The notes under the pieces are model-generated. The model did no database searches, was not told where the DNA came from, and saw nothing but the letters and a program-made list of their open reading frames with translations. The translations under genes were made by a program, and so were the position numbers. From JAJCYL01 sp040222875 (GTDB lineage: Bacteria; Bacteroidota; Bacteroidia; Cytophagales; Cyclobacteriaceae), in contig JAVKCG010000008.1 in the NCBI GenBank assembly GCA_040222875.1, positions 248,001 to 312,000 of the forward strand: DNA of 64,000 nucleotides, in the 5' to 3' direction. This document shows positions 35,037-44,701 of this stretch, piece by piece. The first letter of the stretch is position 1; the number at the start of each line of letters is the position of its first letter.

Positions 35037-38000
35037 TTAGTCAAAAACAATCAATTTTTGATGAGCAATACCTTTGTTGCCGTCAATTGACTCAACGACA
35101 ATTTGGTATATGTAAATTCCATTATTTACCCTGGTTCCATTTTCCTCGGTGCCATCCCAATCGATAGTATTAATTGTTCCGGTGGTATCAAATACTTCGG
35201 CCCTAAGGATCCTTACAAGGTCCCCATTTAAATTAAAGATTCGTACAACAATTTTCAGGTTCTCTCCTATGTTTTGATGCGAAAACGAAAAAGTTGTCCG
35301 GTCCGAAACAGGGTTCGGGAAATTAATAACGTTTGAAATTTTATTTTTGGCCCTGGAACTGACGAAAAATTCTATTGTCTTTTCTGTTCCATTATTATGA
35401 GTATCAAATGCCTTTACGCTTAATGTATGAGGCCCTACTTTTAATTCACCTAACGGAAACCTTACAGTGCCTCTTTGATAATTGTCCAATTCGGCTCTAT
35501 AGAATGCATTCAGATTGATGGGATCGCCGTTATCCAATGTTGCACTTATATTTTGACCAATTCCCCCTTCCGATGTATTAATTCCATTATCATCGAAAAA
35601 ATCGGCAATTAAGAGAGGGTCTGGTCCAATTTCATCACCGGAAACAAATGAATCATTGTTCAGGTAAATTTCAATATCAGGAGGCGTGTCGTCTTCGATA
35701 ACATTGTCAGAACTGCCACCTATTTTCAATTCAATATTAGCCCCATTCGCATCAATCAATCCGGATGATTTTGCATAAAAGCTAACCTTTCCTTCTTTGA
35801 TGATATAGGAAATGTTTTTGGGAACCACGAAATCCAACTCAAATTTCCCATCAGTAATGGAAACATCTCCGCGAAAGATTACACTGTTTCGGTCTTCAAA
35901 AATCGTCGGGCTACTCTCATTCCCGAATGTAATCTTCTCTGTTGGCTTGTCGAAAACTGTAGCTGAAAGCGTCCCGTTGAAGAAAGGCTGTAGTATGCCT
36001 AACCCATCAACTATTTTCCCTTTAAATTTAGTGAGCATCTGGGCTTTAATTGTATCGTTCCCATTGCTCAATGGTTCACCATTTAACTCAGTAATGCTGA
36101 TATCATATCTCGGATAAGCGAGCATCATCATTGGATCTCCCAATAAAGCAAATCCCCTGTTTACAGGCCCTCTGAGGCTTTCATTTTTGGTGGCTTTGAT
36201 AATGTCTCCTAATCTTGGGAATTCCCCGTCTAATTTTTTAAATACATTATTGTAAAATGCCTCATTTAGGAGAAAGTTGGTATTGGAAAATACGGGCCTG
36301 GAGGTAGTCAGCAATGCAATAGCCCCACCACTTTCACTGAGAACAAGCAATTCACCTCCCGATAATCTGTTCGGGTTATCATATCTACCGAATTCACATG
36401 TTGCTGTAATGAACAACGGCAACTTTTCTCGGTTTGACCATCCGGAAATGATGGAATGATTCAGAATTTCCTCCTCACACCAAAGGTTTTCATTGCCATG
36501 ACCAGTAAAGTTAATCATGAGAGATCCTTGGGTGACGGCATTATTTAATGCTTCCGTTGTCGCAAATGCTGTTTGCCCTCCATTGGGTTTTGGGGCCTGG
36601 GGATAGGCATCCAGGTAAATCTTAACTGGGTTATAAGCCGAAAATTGCTGGTCCACAAAAGTGGCTAGTTTATCCGCATCCCTTTGATGAATATTGAAAT
36701 CACCATCATCGGCAACAAAAACCACCTCATTCCGCCAACTTCCTAGTGATGATTCATTTGTAGCATAATCAATCAATTTATCAACCACAGTTATAGCCTC
36801 TTCTAAGGTTTTGACAGGTAATCTGCCAACACCGAGATCAAGCAAATGGTCCCCTGCTTCAGATTCTTCCCAAATACCTTCGTCATCATCCAGAATGGCG
36901 AAGTAATCGTCGGAACTATAACTAAAAATTGGATGTAGCGAATTCCTGGCTTCATAAATAGGAACAAAATTGTTATCGATAATTGTCCTTTTTTTATAAT
37001 CGAAAGAAGCATCACCAAAAAGTAAAACATATCGCAGATTACCGCCTTTCTCAAACAGGAATTTCACAAAATCCCTGATCGCTGAAATATCTTGCCTCCC
37101 GCTGGAAAACTCATTGTAAATTTCGTTTACTGTCACGACTTCAACTGTTAGATTATCATTTGAAGACCTGAAATCTGCCAGTCTCTTAGCTTCTGAAAGA
37201 AAGTAAGGATGAGTAATTATTAATCCATCCGGTGTCTCCAGACCGTGCAAGTTTTGCTGGTTCACCTTACCTATCGGTATAGGACTAGGAAAATTGTTGC
37301 CCTTAAGTATAACAAACTCCCTCAAAGATCTGGATGACGCTCCGAACAAGACCTTCCCACTTTCATTTTTATCAAACTCCTGTTTCAGTACATTTTGAGG
37401 ATCAGTAACATCCCAGACTTGAATATCATCACCTATCGCACTTATTTCATAGGTGGAAAATTCATTCGCCAGACTTTGGACAGATCTGAACCTTGTTTGG
37501 TTGTCATAAAGTTTCAATTCTCTTTGCATCTCAATCAAAACGTAATTAAGATAACCAATTGAAGTTCCTGAAGCAGCTCTATTAAATTCGTAGCCAATAG
37601 TTAAACCGCTTTCCAGTGATGTTATATCAGAAACAGGTATTGAAAATTGATTTACTTGATCTGATCCTTTGATATCATATGTCCCGTCTGGTATCTGGGT
37701 GATAACCTGGTTTCCGACCTGAAAACCATTAATCAATATATTGAAACTTGCCTGACCAAAAGACTGTGCCATGACTGCTGATTTCAACCTGATATTACTT
37801 ATTGGCAGAATTCCCTCTACTTCAAATTCAATTTCGAATGCACTTGAGGTTGAGCTAAACGCCTTTCCATACCACTCTCTCCCAGTTGAGAGCATATTTA
37901 TTTCATCCTTCTCATCATACATAAAATCATTGAAAGAATTGATTTTGGGATGATCAAGACCTTCATTCGATATTATTGTCAAACGCTTACCGGGATTACT

Positions 38001-38432
38001 ACCAATCCGAATGAAATAGAATGTCGTGTCTGAATACAGATTCTTTGAATATTGCAACGCTCCCTCAGAATCATAACCTGCCATGTCAGGTGTTTGAGCG
38101 TAAAAAAGAATATAATCACCATTCTCAAATTGACCGTCACCTTCCCCTGAGATGAATATTGCATTCTCTGGTAAATCTTGTGGCCGTGGGGCATCATTTT
38201 CTTGTGGAAGCATTCCCCCACCATATCCGTAAATTCCGATTTCTCTTGGGTCAAATGAAGATACGTTCACATCTAGAGCACTGAATAAATCACTATCAAT
38301 GCGATAAATACCTGGTTTGGTCACAGCTATTTTATACCAAGAATCCGATAGGAGAACACTATTTTGCCCCTGGGAATTCGACGACCCTATAATTTGAATA
38401 ATTATTAATGAGATGATTATCACCTTTCTCAT
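35037..38432 (-). CDS. porU: Type IX secretion system sortase PorU
   Basis: A 1131-residue exported protease-like protein of the gingipain (C25) family. After a signal peptide (IISLIIIQIIGSSNSQGQ) comes a beta-rich N-terminal region (about 30-400), then the catalytic domain: VLLFGDASFDYK, FSYSSDDYFA, the catalytic His in NFTGHGNE (His645) and the catalytic Cys in TATCEFGRYDN (Cys679). The end has an Ig-like part and a C-terminal domain (INFPNPVSDRTTFSF ... KLIVFD). PorU cleaves the sorting domain of T9SS cargo and attaches the cargo to the cell surface. Length matches P. gingivalis PorU (about 1150). No porV lies next to it. Confidence 0.93.
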   Translation of the reverse strand: MRKVIIISLIIIQIIGSSNSQGQNSVLLSDSWYKIAVTKPGIYRIDSDLFSALDVNVSSFDPREIGIYGYGGGMLPQENDAPRPQDLPENAIFISGEGDGQFENGDYILFYAQTPDMAGYDSEGALQYSKNLYSDTTFYFIRIGSNPGKRLTIISNEGLDHPKINSFNDFMYDEKDEINMLSTGREWYGKAFSSTSSAFEIEFEVEGILPISNIRLKSAVMAQSFGQASFNILINGFQVGNQVITQIPDGTYDIKGSDQVNQFSIPVSDITSLESGLTIGYEFNRAASGTSIGYLNYVLIEMQRELKLYDNQTRFRSVQSLANEFSTYEISAIGDDIQVWDVTDPQNVLKQEFDKNESGKVLFGASSRSLREFVILKGNNFPSPIPIGKVNQQNLHGLETPDGLIITHPYFLSEAKRLADFRSSNDNLTVEVVTVNEIYNEFSSGRQDISAIRDFVKFLFEKGGNLRYVLLFGDASFDYKKRTIIDNNFVPIYEARNSLHPIFSYSSDDYFAILDDDEGIWEESEAGDHLLDLGVGRLPVKTLEEAITVVDKLIDYATNESSLGSWRNEVVFVADDGDFNIHQRDADKLATFVDQQFSAYNPVKIYLDAYPQAPKPNGGQTAFATTEALNNAVTQGSLMINFTGHGNENLWCEEEILNHSIISGWSNREKLPLFITATCEFGRYDNPNRLSGGELLVLSESGGAIALLTTSRPVFSNTNFLLNEAFYNNVFKKLDGEFPRLGDIIKATKNESLRGPVNRGFALLGDPMMMLAYPRYDISITELNGEPLSNGNDTIKAQMLTKFKGKIVDGLGILQPFFNGTLSATVFDKPTEKITFGNESSPTIFEDRNSVIFRGDVSITDGKFELDFVVPKNISYIIKEGKVSFYAKSSGLIDANGANIELKIGGSSDNVIEDDTPPDIEIYLNNDSFVSGDEIGPDPLLIADFFDDNGINTSEGGIGQNISATLDNGDPINLNAFYRAELDNYQRGTVRFPLGELKVGPHTLSVKAFDTHNNGTEKTIEFFVSSRAKNKISNVINFPNPVSDRTTFSFSHQNIGENLKIVVRIFNLNGDLVRILRAEVFDTTGTINTIDWDGTEENGTRVNNGIYIYQIVVESIDGNKGIAHQKLIVFD

Positions 38433-38640
38433 CTGCTGATTTTGGATTCGAAATCCATTATAGTTTAGTTGTTATTTCACATTAGTGCATCGAAGGCCAT
38501 TATAAATTTCTGTAAAATCCATGTACTTATCTTAGGTGGAATGGTCACTACACCTAGAACAGGCCATAAAATCATAATATCATTAATAAAAAACATTAAT
38601 TCATAAGACAGCTTCTTTTAAACTTTTAAAAGTCAATAGG

Positions 38641-39294
38641 TTAATCCACATACACGTTTTCAGCTATTTTTTGCGAGATGGTTCTAGTCATCCCATCGAG
38701 TTCAATTTCCATTGATCCATCGAAGTCAAGTCTGGAGTTTACAGATATGTTAGCCTCCAACTCAATACCAATTTGACTGGCATATTGGAGAAAGGCTGCC
38801 GAACTATTTTTTACCGCTACTATCTTGTATGCTTTACCTACCCGGGCCATTGATAGGGTCGTCTTAAAAGTATCTTTGTGTTCCCCATTGGGCTTAGGGA
38901 TCGGATCGCCATGCGGATCATATTCGGGAAGGCCTAATAATTCGTCCAACTTGTCAATCAGCTTTTGAGAATTGATATGCTCCAGCTCTTCTGCTACTTC
39001 GTGGATCTCATCCCAGGAGAATCCCAACTTTTCGTAAAGAAAGGTTTCCCACAACCGATGCTTTCTCAGTACGGAAAGTGCGATTTCATTCCCTGAGTCG
39101 CTTAGGGCAATGGCTCCGTATTTTTTGTAAGTGATCAATCCCTTTTCACTCAGTTTAAGGAGCATATTGCTTACTGTCGAAGGCGCTATTACCAGATAGT
39201 CTGCCAGCTCATTTGTACGTAAACTCTTTCCCTCCCTGTCTTGGTTGAGATGGTAGATTGCCTTCAAGTAGTTTTCTTCAGCAGTTGTGGCCAT
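38641..39294 (-). CDS. DtxR/MntR-family metal-dependent transcriptional regulator
   Basis: A 217-residue Fe- or Mn-responsive repressor. It has an N-terminal winged helix (AEENYLKAIYHLNQDREG; LVIAPSTVSNMLLKLSEKGLI), the dimer/metal domain with HRLWETFLYEKLGFSWDEIHEVAEELEH, and the characteristic LGLPEYDPHGDPIP segment. A C-terminal SH3-like FeoA domain follows. It is divergent from the di-heme oxidoreductase operon, which it probably regulates from the shared 85-bp gap. Confidence 0.92.
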   Translation of the reverse strand: MATTAEENYLKAIYHLNQDREGKSLRTNELADYLVIAPSTVSNMLLKLSEKGLITYKKYGAIALSDSGNEIALSVLRKHRLWETFLYEKLGFSWDEIHEVAEELEHINSQKLIDKLDELLGLPEYDPHGDPIPKPNGEHKDTFKTTLSMARVGKAYKIVAVKNSSAAFLQYASQIGIELEANISVNSRLDFDGSMEIELDGMTRTISQKIAENVYVD

Positions 39295-39331
39295 CGAACA
39301 AAATTAATACCCCTCAGTTAAAAATATAATT

Positions 39332-39374
39332 TTTGTATATCAAATAATAATATTTAGGTTTGTATAAAAATATT
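39332..39374. promoter_or_regulatory. Divergent promoter/operator region between DtxR gene and di-heme oxidoreductase gene
   Basis: This AT-rich gap holds two direct copies of TTTGTATA (39332-39339, 39359-39366) and an inverted AATATTT/AAATATT pair (39349-39355, 39368-39374). They are candidate DtxR-family sites by position only. Confidence 0.35.
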
Positions 39375-39379
39375 TTAAG

Positions 39380-40576
39380 ATGACTATAAAATACTTGATT
39401 GTAGTCTTTTTGACCCTTTTCTGTTTCGGGATTTCTTGTGATAGTGTGATTACCGAAGCTCCCTCAGAGAACGAACTTTTAGATGGTCCGATGGAAGGAC
39501 TTTCACATGCCGAACAAGGACTTTTTTTAGAAGGAGACATTGCTTTCAACGACGAAGTTTTCTCAGCTAGCAATGGGTTAGGGCCATTGTTTGTTGCAAC
39601 TTCCTGCGGTAGCTGCCACGCCGGTGATGGCAAAGGCCACCCATTTACCACTCTCACCCGCTTCGGACAGACCCAACCCAACGTCCCTCCGGATCTGTCC
39701 ATTGGTGGACCGCAATTGCAAAATAGAGCCATACCCGGCCATCTTCCGGAAACAATCCCCCAGGGTGCTCCTTCTATGCAACTGACACCCCCGGCAGTCA
39801 CTGGCTTAGGCTTCCTGGCAGCGATTACTGACGAACAAATACTAAGTAATGCAGACCCGGATGATGCTGACGGCGATGGTATCTCCGGTGTACCAAACTA
39901 TGTGGATGCACCAGAATATTTCGTACCTCAATGGTTTCACCAGTCGGTAGACGGAAAATACATCGGGAGATTCGGCAAGAAAGCCTCAGCCCTTGATCTC
40001 TTACAGCAAACAGTCGGTGCATACAATCAGGACATGGGGGTGACTTCGACATTTGAACCATTGGATACGTCAACAGGGTTAGTGAACGATCCCGAGGTGA
40101 CTGATCTAACTGTTGCTAATGTGGTTTTCTATTTGAGAACCCTCAAAGCCCCTATACAAAGGAACCCTGATGATAGTGAGATCCTTCGGGGTCAGGAACT
40201 CTTTAACACAATCCAATGTGCATCCTGTCATATACCTGAATGGACTACCCCGGAATCTGACATCAATGCCCTGGCAAACCGGACTTTCTATCCCTATACT
40301 GATCTATTGTTGCATGATATGGGTCCCGGACTTGACGATGGTGTTACTGAAGGCTCCGCTGAAACATTTGAATGGCGTACCCCACCTTTATGGGGATTGG
40401 GGCTCTCTCCTGATTCACAGGGAGGGTCATTTTTCTTGATGCACGATGGTAGGGCTCGAAGTATTGAAGAAGCCATTTTGCTTCACGGGGGGGAGGGGCA
40501 AAGCAGCCGAGAATCGTTTCAGGAACTCTCAAGCTCAGACCAACAAGCCTTGTTAAAGTTCCTGGAATCTCTATAG
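39380..40576 (+). CDS. Di-heme oxidoreductase (DHOR/thiol oxidoreductase-like) c-type cytochrome lipoprotein
   Basis: A 398-residue exported cytochrome with two heme c sites: C76xxCH (SCGSCHAGDG) and a second CASCH at about residue 279. The N terminus ends in a lipoprotein-like FGISCDSV. The stretch between has LTPPAVTGLGFLAAI and DPDDADGDGISG, seen in DUF1111/DHOR proteins that are often iron-regulated. It probably passes electrons with the Rieske protein encoded 11 bp downstream. The electron donor is not known. Confidence 0.9.
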   Translation: MTIKYLIVVFLTLFCFGISCDSVITEAPSENELLDGPMEGLSHAEQGLFLEGDIAFNDEVFSASNGLGPLFVATSCGSCHAGDGKGHPFTTLTRFGQTQPNVPPDLSIGGPQLQNRAIPGHLPETIPQGAPSMQLTPPAVTGLGFLAAITDEQILSNADPDDADGDGISGVPNYVDAPEYFVPQWFHQSVDGKYIGRFGKKASALDLLQQTVGAYNQDMGVTSTFEPLDTSTGLVNDPEVTDLTVANVVFYLRTLKAPIQRNPDDSEILRGQELFNTIQCASCHIPEWTTPESDINALANRTFYPYTDLLLHDMGPGLDDGVTEGSAETFEWRTPPLWGLGLSPDSQGGSFFLMHDGRARSIEEAILLHGGEGQSSRESFQELSSSDQQALLKFLESL

Positions 40577-40587
40577 CTAACTCGCTC

Positions 40588-41028
40588 ATGGATCGGACTC
40601 GATTTTTAAAGACTTGTGGTTTCGGATGTTTAGGGATTATTGGAGGAAACGCTTTTCTGGGAAGTTGCGCAGGAACCAAATTTATTGATGGCCAGCTTTC
40701 AGGTTCATTTGTAGAGATACCTCGTAAAGCGTTTGAAATGATAAAAAAAGAAGAAATAAAGTTTCGAAAATATGTGGTAGTTCAACACCCGGAATTATCA
40801 TATCCCATTTCAGTATACCGCTTCTCAGAATCTAATTATGTGGCTTTACTGATGAGATGTACTCATCAGGGCACCGAACTACAAGTGTTTGGGGATCGTC
40901 TGCAATGTCCGGCCCATGGTAGTGAGTTCTCTAACCAGGGGGCAGTGAGAAACGGTCCCGCTGATATGCCGTTGAGAAACTTTCCTGTAATTGTTGAAAA
41001 AGAAACCCTGAAGATCGACTTGACATGA
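40588..41028 (+). CDS. Rieske [2Fe-2S] lipoprotein
   Basis: A 146-residue protein. The cluster ligands are C91-T-H93 (CTHQG) and C107-P-A-H110 (CPAHGS). The N terminus (KTCGFGCLGIIGGNAFLGSCAG) looks like a lipoprotein signal with cysteines at 10, 14 and 27. There is no associated cytochrome b, so it is not a bc1-type subunit; it likely serves as an electron carrier beside the di-heme protein. It overlaps the next gene by 4 bp. Confidence 0.9.
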   Translation: MDRTRFLKTCGFGCLGIIGGNAFLGSCAGTKFIDGQLSGSFVEIPRKAFEMIKKEEIKFRKYVVVQHPELSYPISVYRFSESNYVALLMRCTHQGTELQVFGDRLQCPAHGSEFSNQGAVRNGPADMPLRNFPVIVEKETLKIDLT

Positions 41029-42251
41029 AGATTAGTTTAACCTTACTCGCCATCTTGTTTTTGTCTTTTTCCGCCAGTGCTCAGATAGATAGTACGTTAC
41101 TTAAAAGAGCCCCGATAGATACCAGTTTCCAAAGTATGAACATGGATGCAGTATATAATCGTCCTTTTTTGCAGGTTGGGAAACTACCGGTTTCCGTTGG
41201 AGGATATCTTGAAGCCGACTATCAGTATATCGGTGAAGACGGAATCACGGAAGGACATACTTTTCGTGTTCCCAGGGTAACCCTATTCGTGGCCTCGTCA
41301 ATCCACCGCAAGATCAAGTTTCTCTCCGAAGTAGAGTTCGAAGAGGGTGGTAAGGATATCTCCATTGAATTTGCAGCAATGGATGTAACATTCCACCCGT
41401 TGGTTAATCTCCGAGGGGGTATAGTGATGAATCCTATTGGTGCTTTCAACCAAAACCACGATGGCCCCAAATGGGAGTTTATTGACCGTCCAATTGGCAT
41501 GACGAATATGCTTCCCGCAACCTGGAGTAATGTCGGTTTTGGACTCTATGGAAAACAATATATAGAGGAGTGGGTTTTCGGCTATGAAGCCTATTTAACC
41601 AATGGCTTTGATGATTCAATTATTAATAATGGGGAGAACAGAACCTTCCTGCCTGCCTCTAAAGAGGGTGGTGAGCGTTTTGAGGAAAGCAATAATGGAG
41701 AACCTCTGATCACCGCCAAGATCGCCTTTGGGAAAAATAAGATCGGAGAGTTAGGGCTTTCCTACATGGGTGGCATTTACAACACATATGAAGAGGATGG
41801 GCTCATACTCGACAAAAAAAGACGCTTAGATGTTTTCGCAGTAGATTTCAATACCACACTCCCTTTATTGCAGACCTATATTGTCGGTGAATGGGCCTGG
41901 GTGAGTGTAGATGTTCCCGTAACGTTCACTCAACAATTCGGAAGTAAGCAAAACGGTGGGTTTGTTGATGTAGTACAACCTGTACTTCAGGGACAGTTGC
42001 TTGGATTTAACAGGGCAACATTCAATCTTGCTTTAAGATTGGAGTATGTTGACTGGAATGTAGGGAACTTCAGAGAAACTGGTGATAATATTGGTGATCA
42101 TATCTGGGCTGTTGTTCCAGCCATAAGTTTCAGACCTACTGCTCAAACCGTGATCCGGCTGAACTACAGGTTCATGAAGCAGAGTGATATCCTAGGTAAC
42201 CCTCCGGCAAAAATTGGTGGTGTACAATTCGGAGTGTCCACCTACTTTTAA
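41025..42251 (+). CDS. Porin-like outer-membrane beta-barrel (OprO/P type)
   Basis: A 408-residue protein with a signal peptide (LTLLAILFLSFSASAQ) and a 16-strand-like alternating pattern ending VQFGVSTYF, with a terminal aromatic residue as in barrel proteins. Segments such as VGGYLEADYQYIGEDG, HRKIKFLSEVEFEEGG and GEWAWVSVDV fit the phosphate-selective porin family. It ends the DHOR-Rieske operon; substrate specificity is not inferable. Confidence 0.82.
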   Translation: MKISLTLLAILFLSFSASAQIDSTLLKRAPIDTSFQSMNMDAVYNRPFLQVGKLPVSVGGYLEADYQYIGEDGITEGHTFRVPRVTLFVASSIHRKIKFLSEVEFEEGGKDISIEFAAMDVTFHPLVNLRGGIVMNPIGAFNQNHDGPKWEFIDRPIGMTNMLPATWSNVGFGLYGKQYIEEWVFGYEAYLTNGFDDSIINNGENRTFLPASKEGGERFEESNNGEPLITAKIAFGKNKIGELGLSYMGGIYNTYEEDGLILDKKRRLDVFAVDFNTTLPLLQTYIVGEWAWVSVDVPVTFTQQFGSKQNGGFVDVVQPVLQGQLLGFNRATFNLALRLEYVDWNVGNFRETGDNIGDHIWAVVPAISFRPTAQTVIRLNYRFMKQSDILGNPPAKIGGVQFGVSTYF

Positions 42252-42361
42252 AAGATTAGAATGGACCATAAACATCCAATATTTTAAGATAATTAAACCA
42301 ATTATTTTTTTTCTCAATCTCTTCATTTAAATTTATATTATTACGGCTATGCCTTTTTTGA

Positions 42362-42802
42362 ATGATTAGATTTTTAAACAGATACAAACTTGAGGTTTCT
42401 TCCTTCCTCTTATCAGCATTTTTGATTGCTGTTGGATGGAGTATCCTTTGTGACCTGGAGGTTGTATCGACCATTGATCATCATGACCATACGGAAGCTT
42501 CAACCGGATCTCATTCTGATCATGGACACCATCATGACGTTGAGAATGAAGGTCATAATAGTGGTGATCAGGAAGATCCATGTTGTGAAGACCTCTCTGA
42601 TAATTTATTTTCTTCCATAGCCAAACATAACCCTGCGACATATTCATTTATTAATAATGCACTTTACTCAAGTTTATTTACTGAGTTTAAGCATTCTATT
42701 CAACAAGTTAGTCAACGAATCAACCGCATTATAATCCAAAATGACCTTCCACCGCCGAAGATCCCTGACATACGGATTTTCATACAGTCATTTCTGAATT
42801 AG
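42362..42802 (+). CDS. Histidine-rich single-helix protein (HYC_CC_PP-like), hypothetical
   Basis: A 146-residue protein with an N-terminal helix (VSSFLLSAFLIAVGWSILC), a His/Asp-rich loop (HHDHTEASTGSHSDHGHHHD), a CCED pair and a C-terminal PPPKIP. The Cys pair and PP motif fit the loosely defined HYC_CC_PP family, members of which lie near metal genes in Bacteroidota. A periplasmic metal-binding role is inferred from the His-rich stretch. Confidence 0.65.
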   Translation: MIRFLNRYKLEVSSFLLSAFLIAVGWSILCDLEVVSTIDHHDHTEASTGSHSDHGHHHDVENEGHNSGDQEDPCCEDLSDNLFSSIAKHNPATYSFINNALYSSLFTEFKHSIQQVSQRINRIIIQNDLPPPKIPDIRIFIQSFLN

Positions 42803-42980
42803 TTCTTTTACTCCCCCCTTCACTTTTCGGACTACTATTTACGTGATGGTCGGCCAGACCCTAAATCAATCTGGACGCTCCATCAAAATTTCCGAAATGA
42901 GAAACCCTTGAGCAAAGAATCCATTTGCTTCCGGGGATATCTATAGCACAGTAGTTCTTTTTACCTATTACAAAATCCTA

Positions 42981-43436
42981 ATGGAAACATTACTTCCGGA
43001 TTGGGCGCCAAACATACACCCGCTGATCATCCATTTTCCCATTGTATTGTGGATTGTGGCTGTCTTTTTTGATTCATTGAGTCTTTTCCTTGCCAAAAGT
43101 TGGTTGAGGAATATGACCATTACTCTCTATGGGTTAGGTACTCTTAGCAGTCTCGCAGCCTACTTCAGTGGCAAACAGGCAATAGATATCGTGTCCGTTC
43201 CTATGCAGGGCGAGTTAACCGCAGGCAGCCATTCCGATTGGGGCCTCTATACCCTTCTTTATTTCGGATTGTACGCTGTCATTCGCCTCTTCTTGTTTTC
43301 GAAACAGTGGGACAGACAAAAACTCATAGCCATTATTCTTGTCTTAACTGGTTTAGTAGGAATGGGTCTAATTGCTAAAACCGCTGACCTGGGAGGTAAG
43401 CTGGTTTACAAATACAGCGTCGGTATAAAAAAATAA
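42981..43436 (+). CDS. DUF2231-family membrane protein
   Basis: A 151-residue protein with four hydrophobic helices; the N-terminal APNIHPLIIHFPIVLWIVAVFFDSL carries the two His of DUF2231, which often occurs near redox or metal genes. Function unknown. It is 22 bp before the His-rich lipoprotein gene and may be co-transcribed with it. Confidence 0.85.
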   Translation: METLLPDWAPNIHPLIIHFPIVLWIVAVFFDSLSLFLAKSWLRNMTITLYGLGTLSSLAAYFSGKQAIDIVSVPMQGELTAGSHSDWGLYTLLYFGLYAVIRLFLFSKQWDRQKLIAIILVLTGLVGMGLIAKTADLGGKLVYKYSVGIKK

Positions 43437-43457
43437 ATTTTTAAACAACATAAAATC

Positions 43458-44219
43458 ATGAACAAACCACATTTATTATTAGTCCTTATACTTTTCATAT
43501 CGGGAACCCTGACGATTAACTCTTGTAATCAGGATAAAAAACAAGAAACCAATGAAGAAGCCCGTGAGCCTGACCATCAGGACTCGATGGACAAAGCACA
43601 TGATAAAACCGGGGAAGAGGCCGGTCATGAACATCAACACAGCAATACTGATTCCGCAGTTGATTCCGATGGATCTAAAGCTTGGTCTCCCAGCGGGAAC
43701 GGTGTCGAGTTAATCAAATCTGATTTCCATTTTATCACCGGAAATGTGGACAATATCAAGCCGGAAGTCATTCAGGGTAAAAGTGGCAACAATGTATTGG
43801 AATTAACTGCTGATGGTACACCCGCGGCGTTTGTATTTCACCAAAAATACGGCAACGTTGGCCTTGCAGCATCCATTAGTCGGCTTGATTTTAAAGGTAC
43901 GCTGAAGCTAATTCATCATGCCCGGAATATGTCCGATTATGAATTCGTAGCCATTACGGATGGGACCATGAAACTAGGAAGGGTTAAAAATGGCAAGGAA
44001 AAGGTTTTTGACCAAAACGATTTTGACACAAGCAATGCGGGGCAGATGCTCTTGAAGGTCTCTGCTGCCGGTACCCACTTTAAGGGGTACATCGGAGATG
44101 AAACCGTCACGCATGGCCATGGAGACCAAATGGAAAATGGCTTTGTCGGTTTAATGATCGAAGGCTCCGGTAAAATACAAATAGGATCAATTGAAGTCTT
44201 CCCTCTGGAAGCAGAATAA
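43458..44219 (+). CDS. Histidine-rich lipoprotein with LamG/concanavalin-like fold, hypothetical
   Basis: A 253-residue protein with a lipoprotein signal ending INSCNQ (Cys about residue 23), followed by a His/Glu-rich linker (EAGHEHQHSN). Residues about 85-250 are beta-rich (VELIKSDFHFITGNV; VLELTADGTPAAFVF; GHGDQMENGFVGLMIEGSGKIQIGSIEVF) and resemble a jelly-roll binding domain as in the 3-keto-disaccharide hydrolase-like fold. No catalytic residues are evident. The linker suggests metal binding. Confidence 0.62.
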   Translation: MNKPHLLLVLILFISGTLTINSCNQDKKQETNEEAREPDHQDSMDKAHDKTGEEAGHEHQHSNTDSAVDSDGSKAWSPSGNGVELIKSDFHFITGNVDNIKPEVIQGKSGNNVLELTADGTPAAFVFHQKYGNVGLAASISRLDFKGTLKLIHHARNMSDYEFVAITDGTMKLGRVKNGKEKVFDQNDFDTSNAGQMLLKVSAAGTHFKGYIGDETVTHGHGDQMENGFVGLMIEGSGKIQIGSIEVFPLEAE

Positions 44220-44245
44220 ATCTCATAAATAAAAATCCAATAAAC

Positions 44246-44701
44246 ATGAAAGCATTATTAAAAATTTTGTGCTCCACAGTAATCCTCCTATGCTCAGCCA
44301 ACCTCTTTGGGCAAACTGAGGAAGCCTCCGTAAAAAAAGTCCTGGCATCATACAAAGCAGGTATTGAAGCATTGAGTACTGAAGGGCTGTCTGACCTGTT
44401 CATGAAAGAGTCGCAGGTATTCGAATCAGGTGGTGTCGAAGGAACCTTCGAACACTACCTCGATCATCACCTGGGGCCTGAATTAAAGGAATTTAATTCT
44501 TTCAAGTTCAGTGATCATGAAATTTCAGTAGTTGTGAACCTTCCTTATGCCTTCACCACCGAGACCTACTTTTTCAGAATTGAATTGGCAGAAGATGGTA
44601 AAGTAGTCGAGAGAAAAGGAGTTGCAACCTCAGTGTTAATAAAAACAGATGGTCAATGGAAAATTTTGAAAACCCATAGTTCTTCCAGGGCTAAGAAGTA
44701 A
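44246..44701 (+). CDS. NTF2-like (SnoaL/DUF4440) secreted protein
   Basis: A 151-residue protein with a signal peptide (ILCSTVILLCSANLFGQ) and one NTF2-like domain: VKKVLASYKAGIEALSTEGLSDLF in the first helices and a closing strand GQWKILKTHSSSRAK. Such domains often bind small ligands; no catalytic role is evident. It overlaps the methyltransferase ATG by one base. Confidence 0.8.
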   Translation: MKALLKILCSTVILLCSANLFGQTEEASVKKVLASYKAGIEALSTEGLSDLFMKESQVFESGGVEGTFEHYLDHHLGPELKEFNSFKFSDHEISVVVNLPYAFTTETYFFRIELAEDGKVVERKGVATSVLIKTDGQWKILKTHSSSRAKK

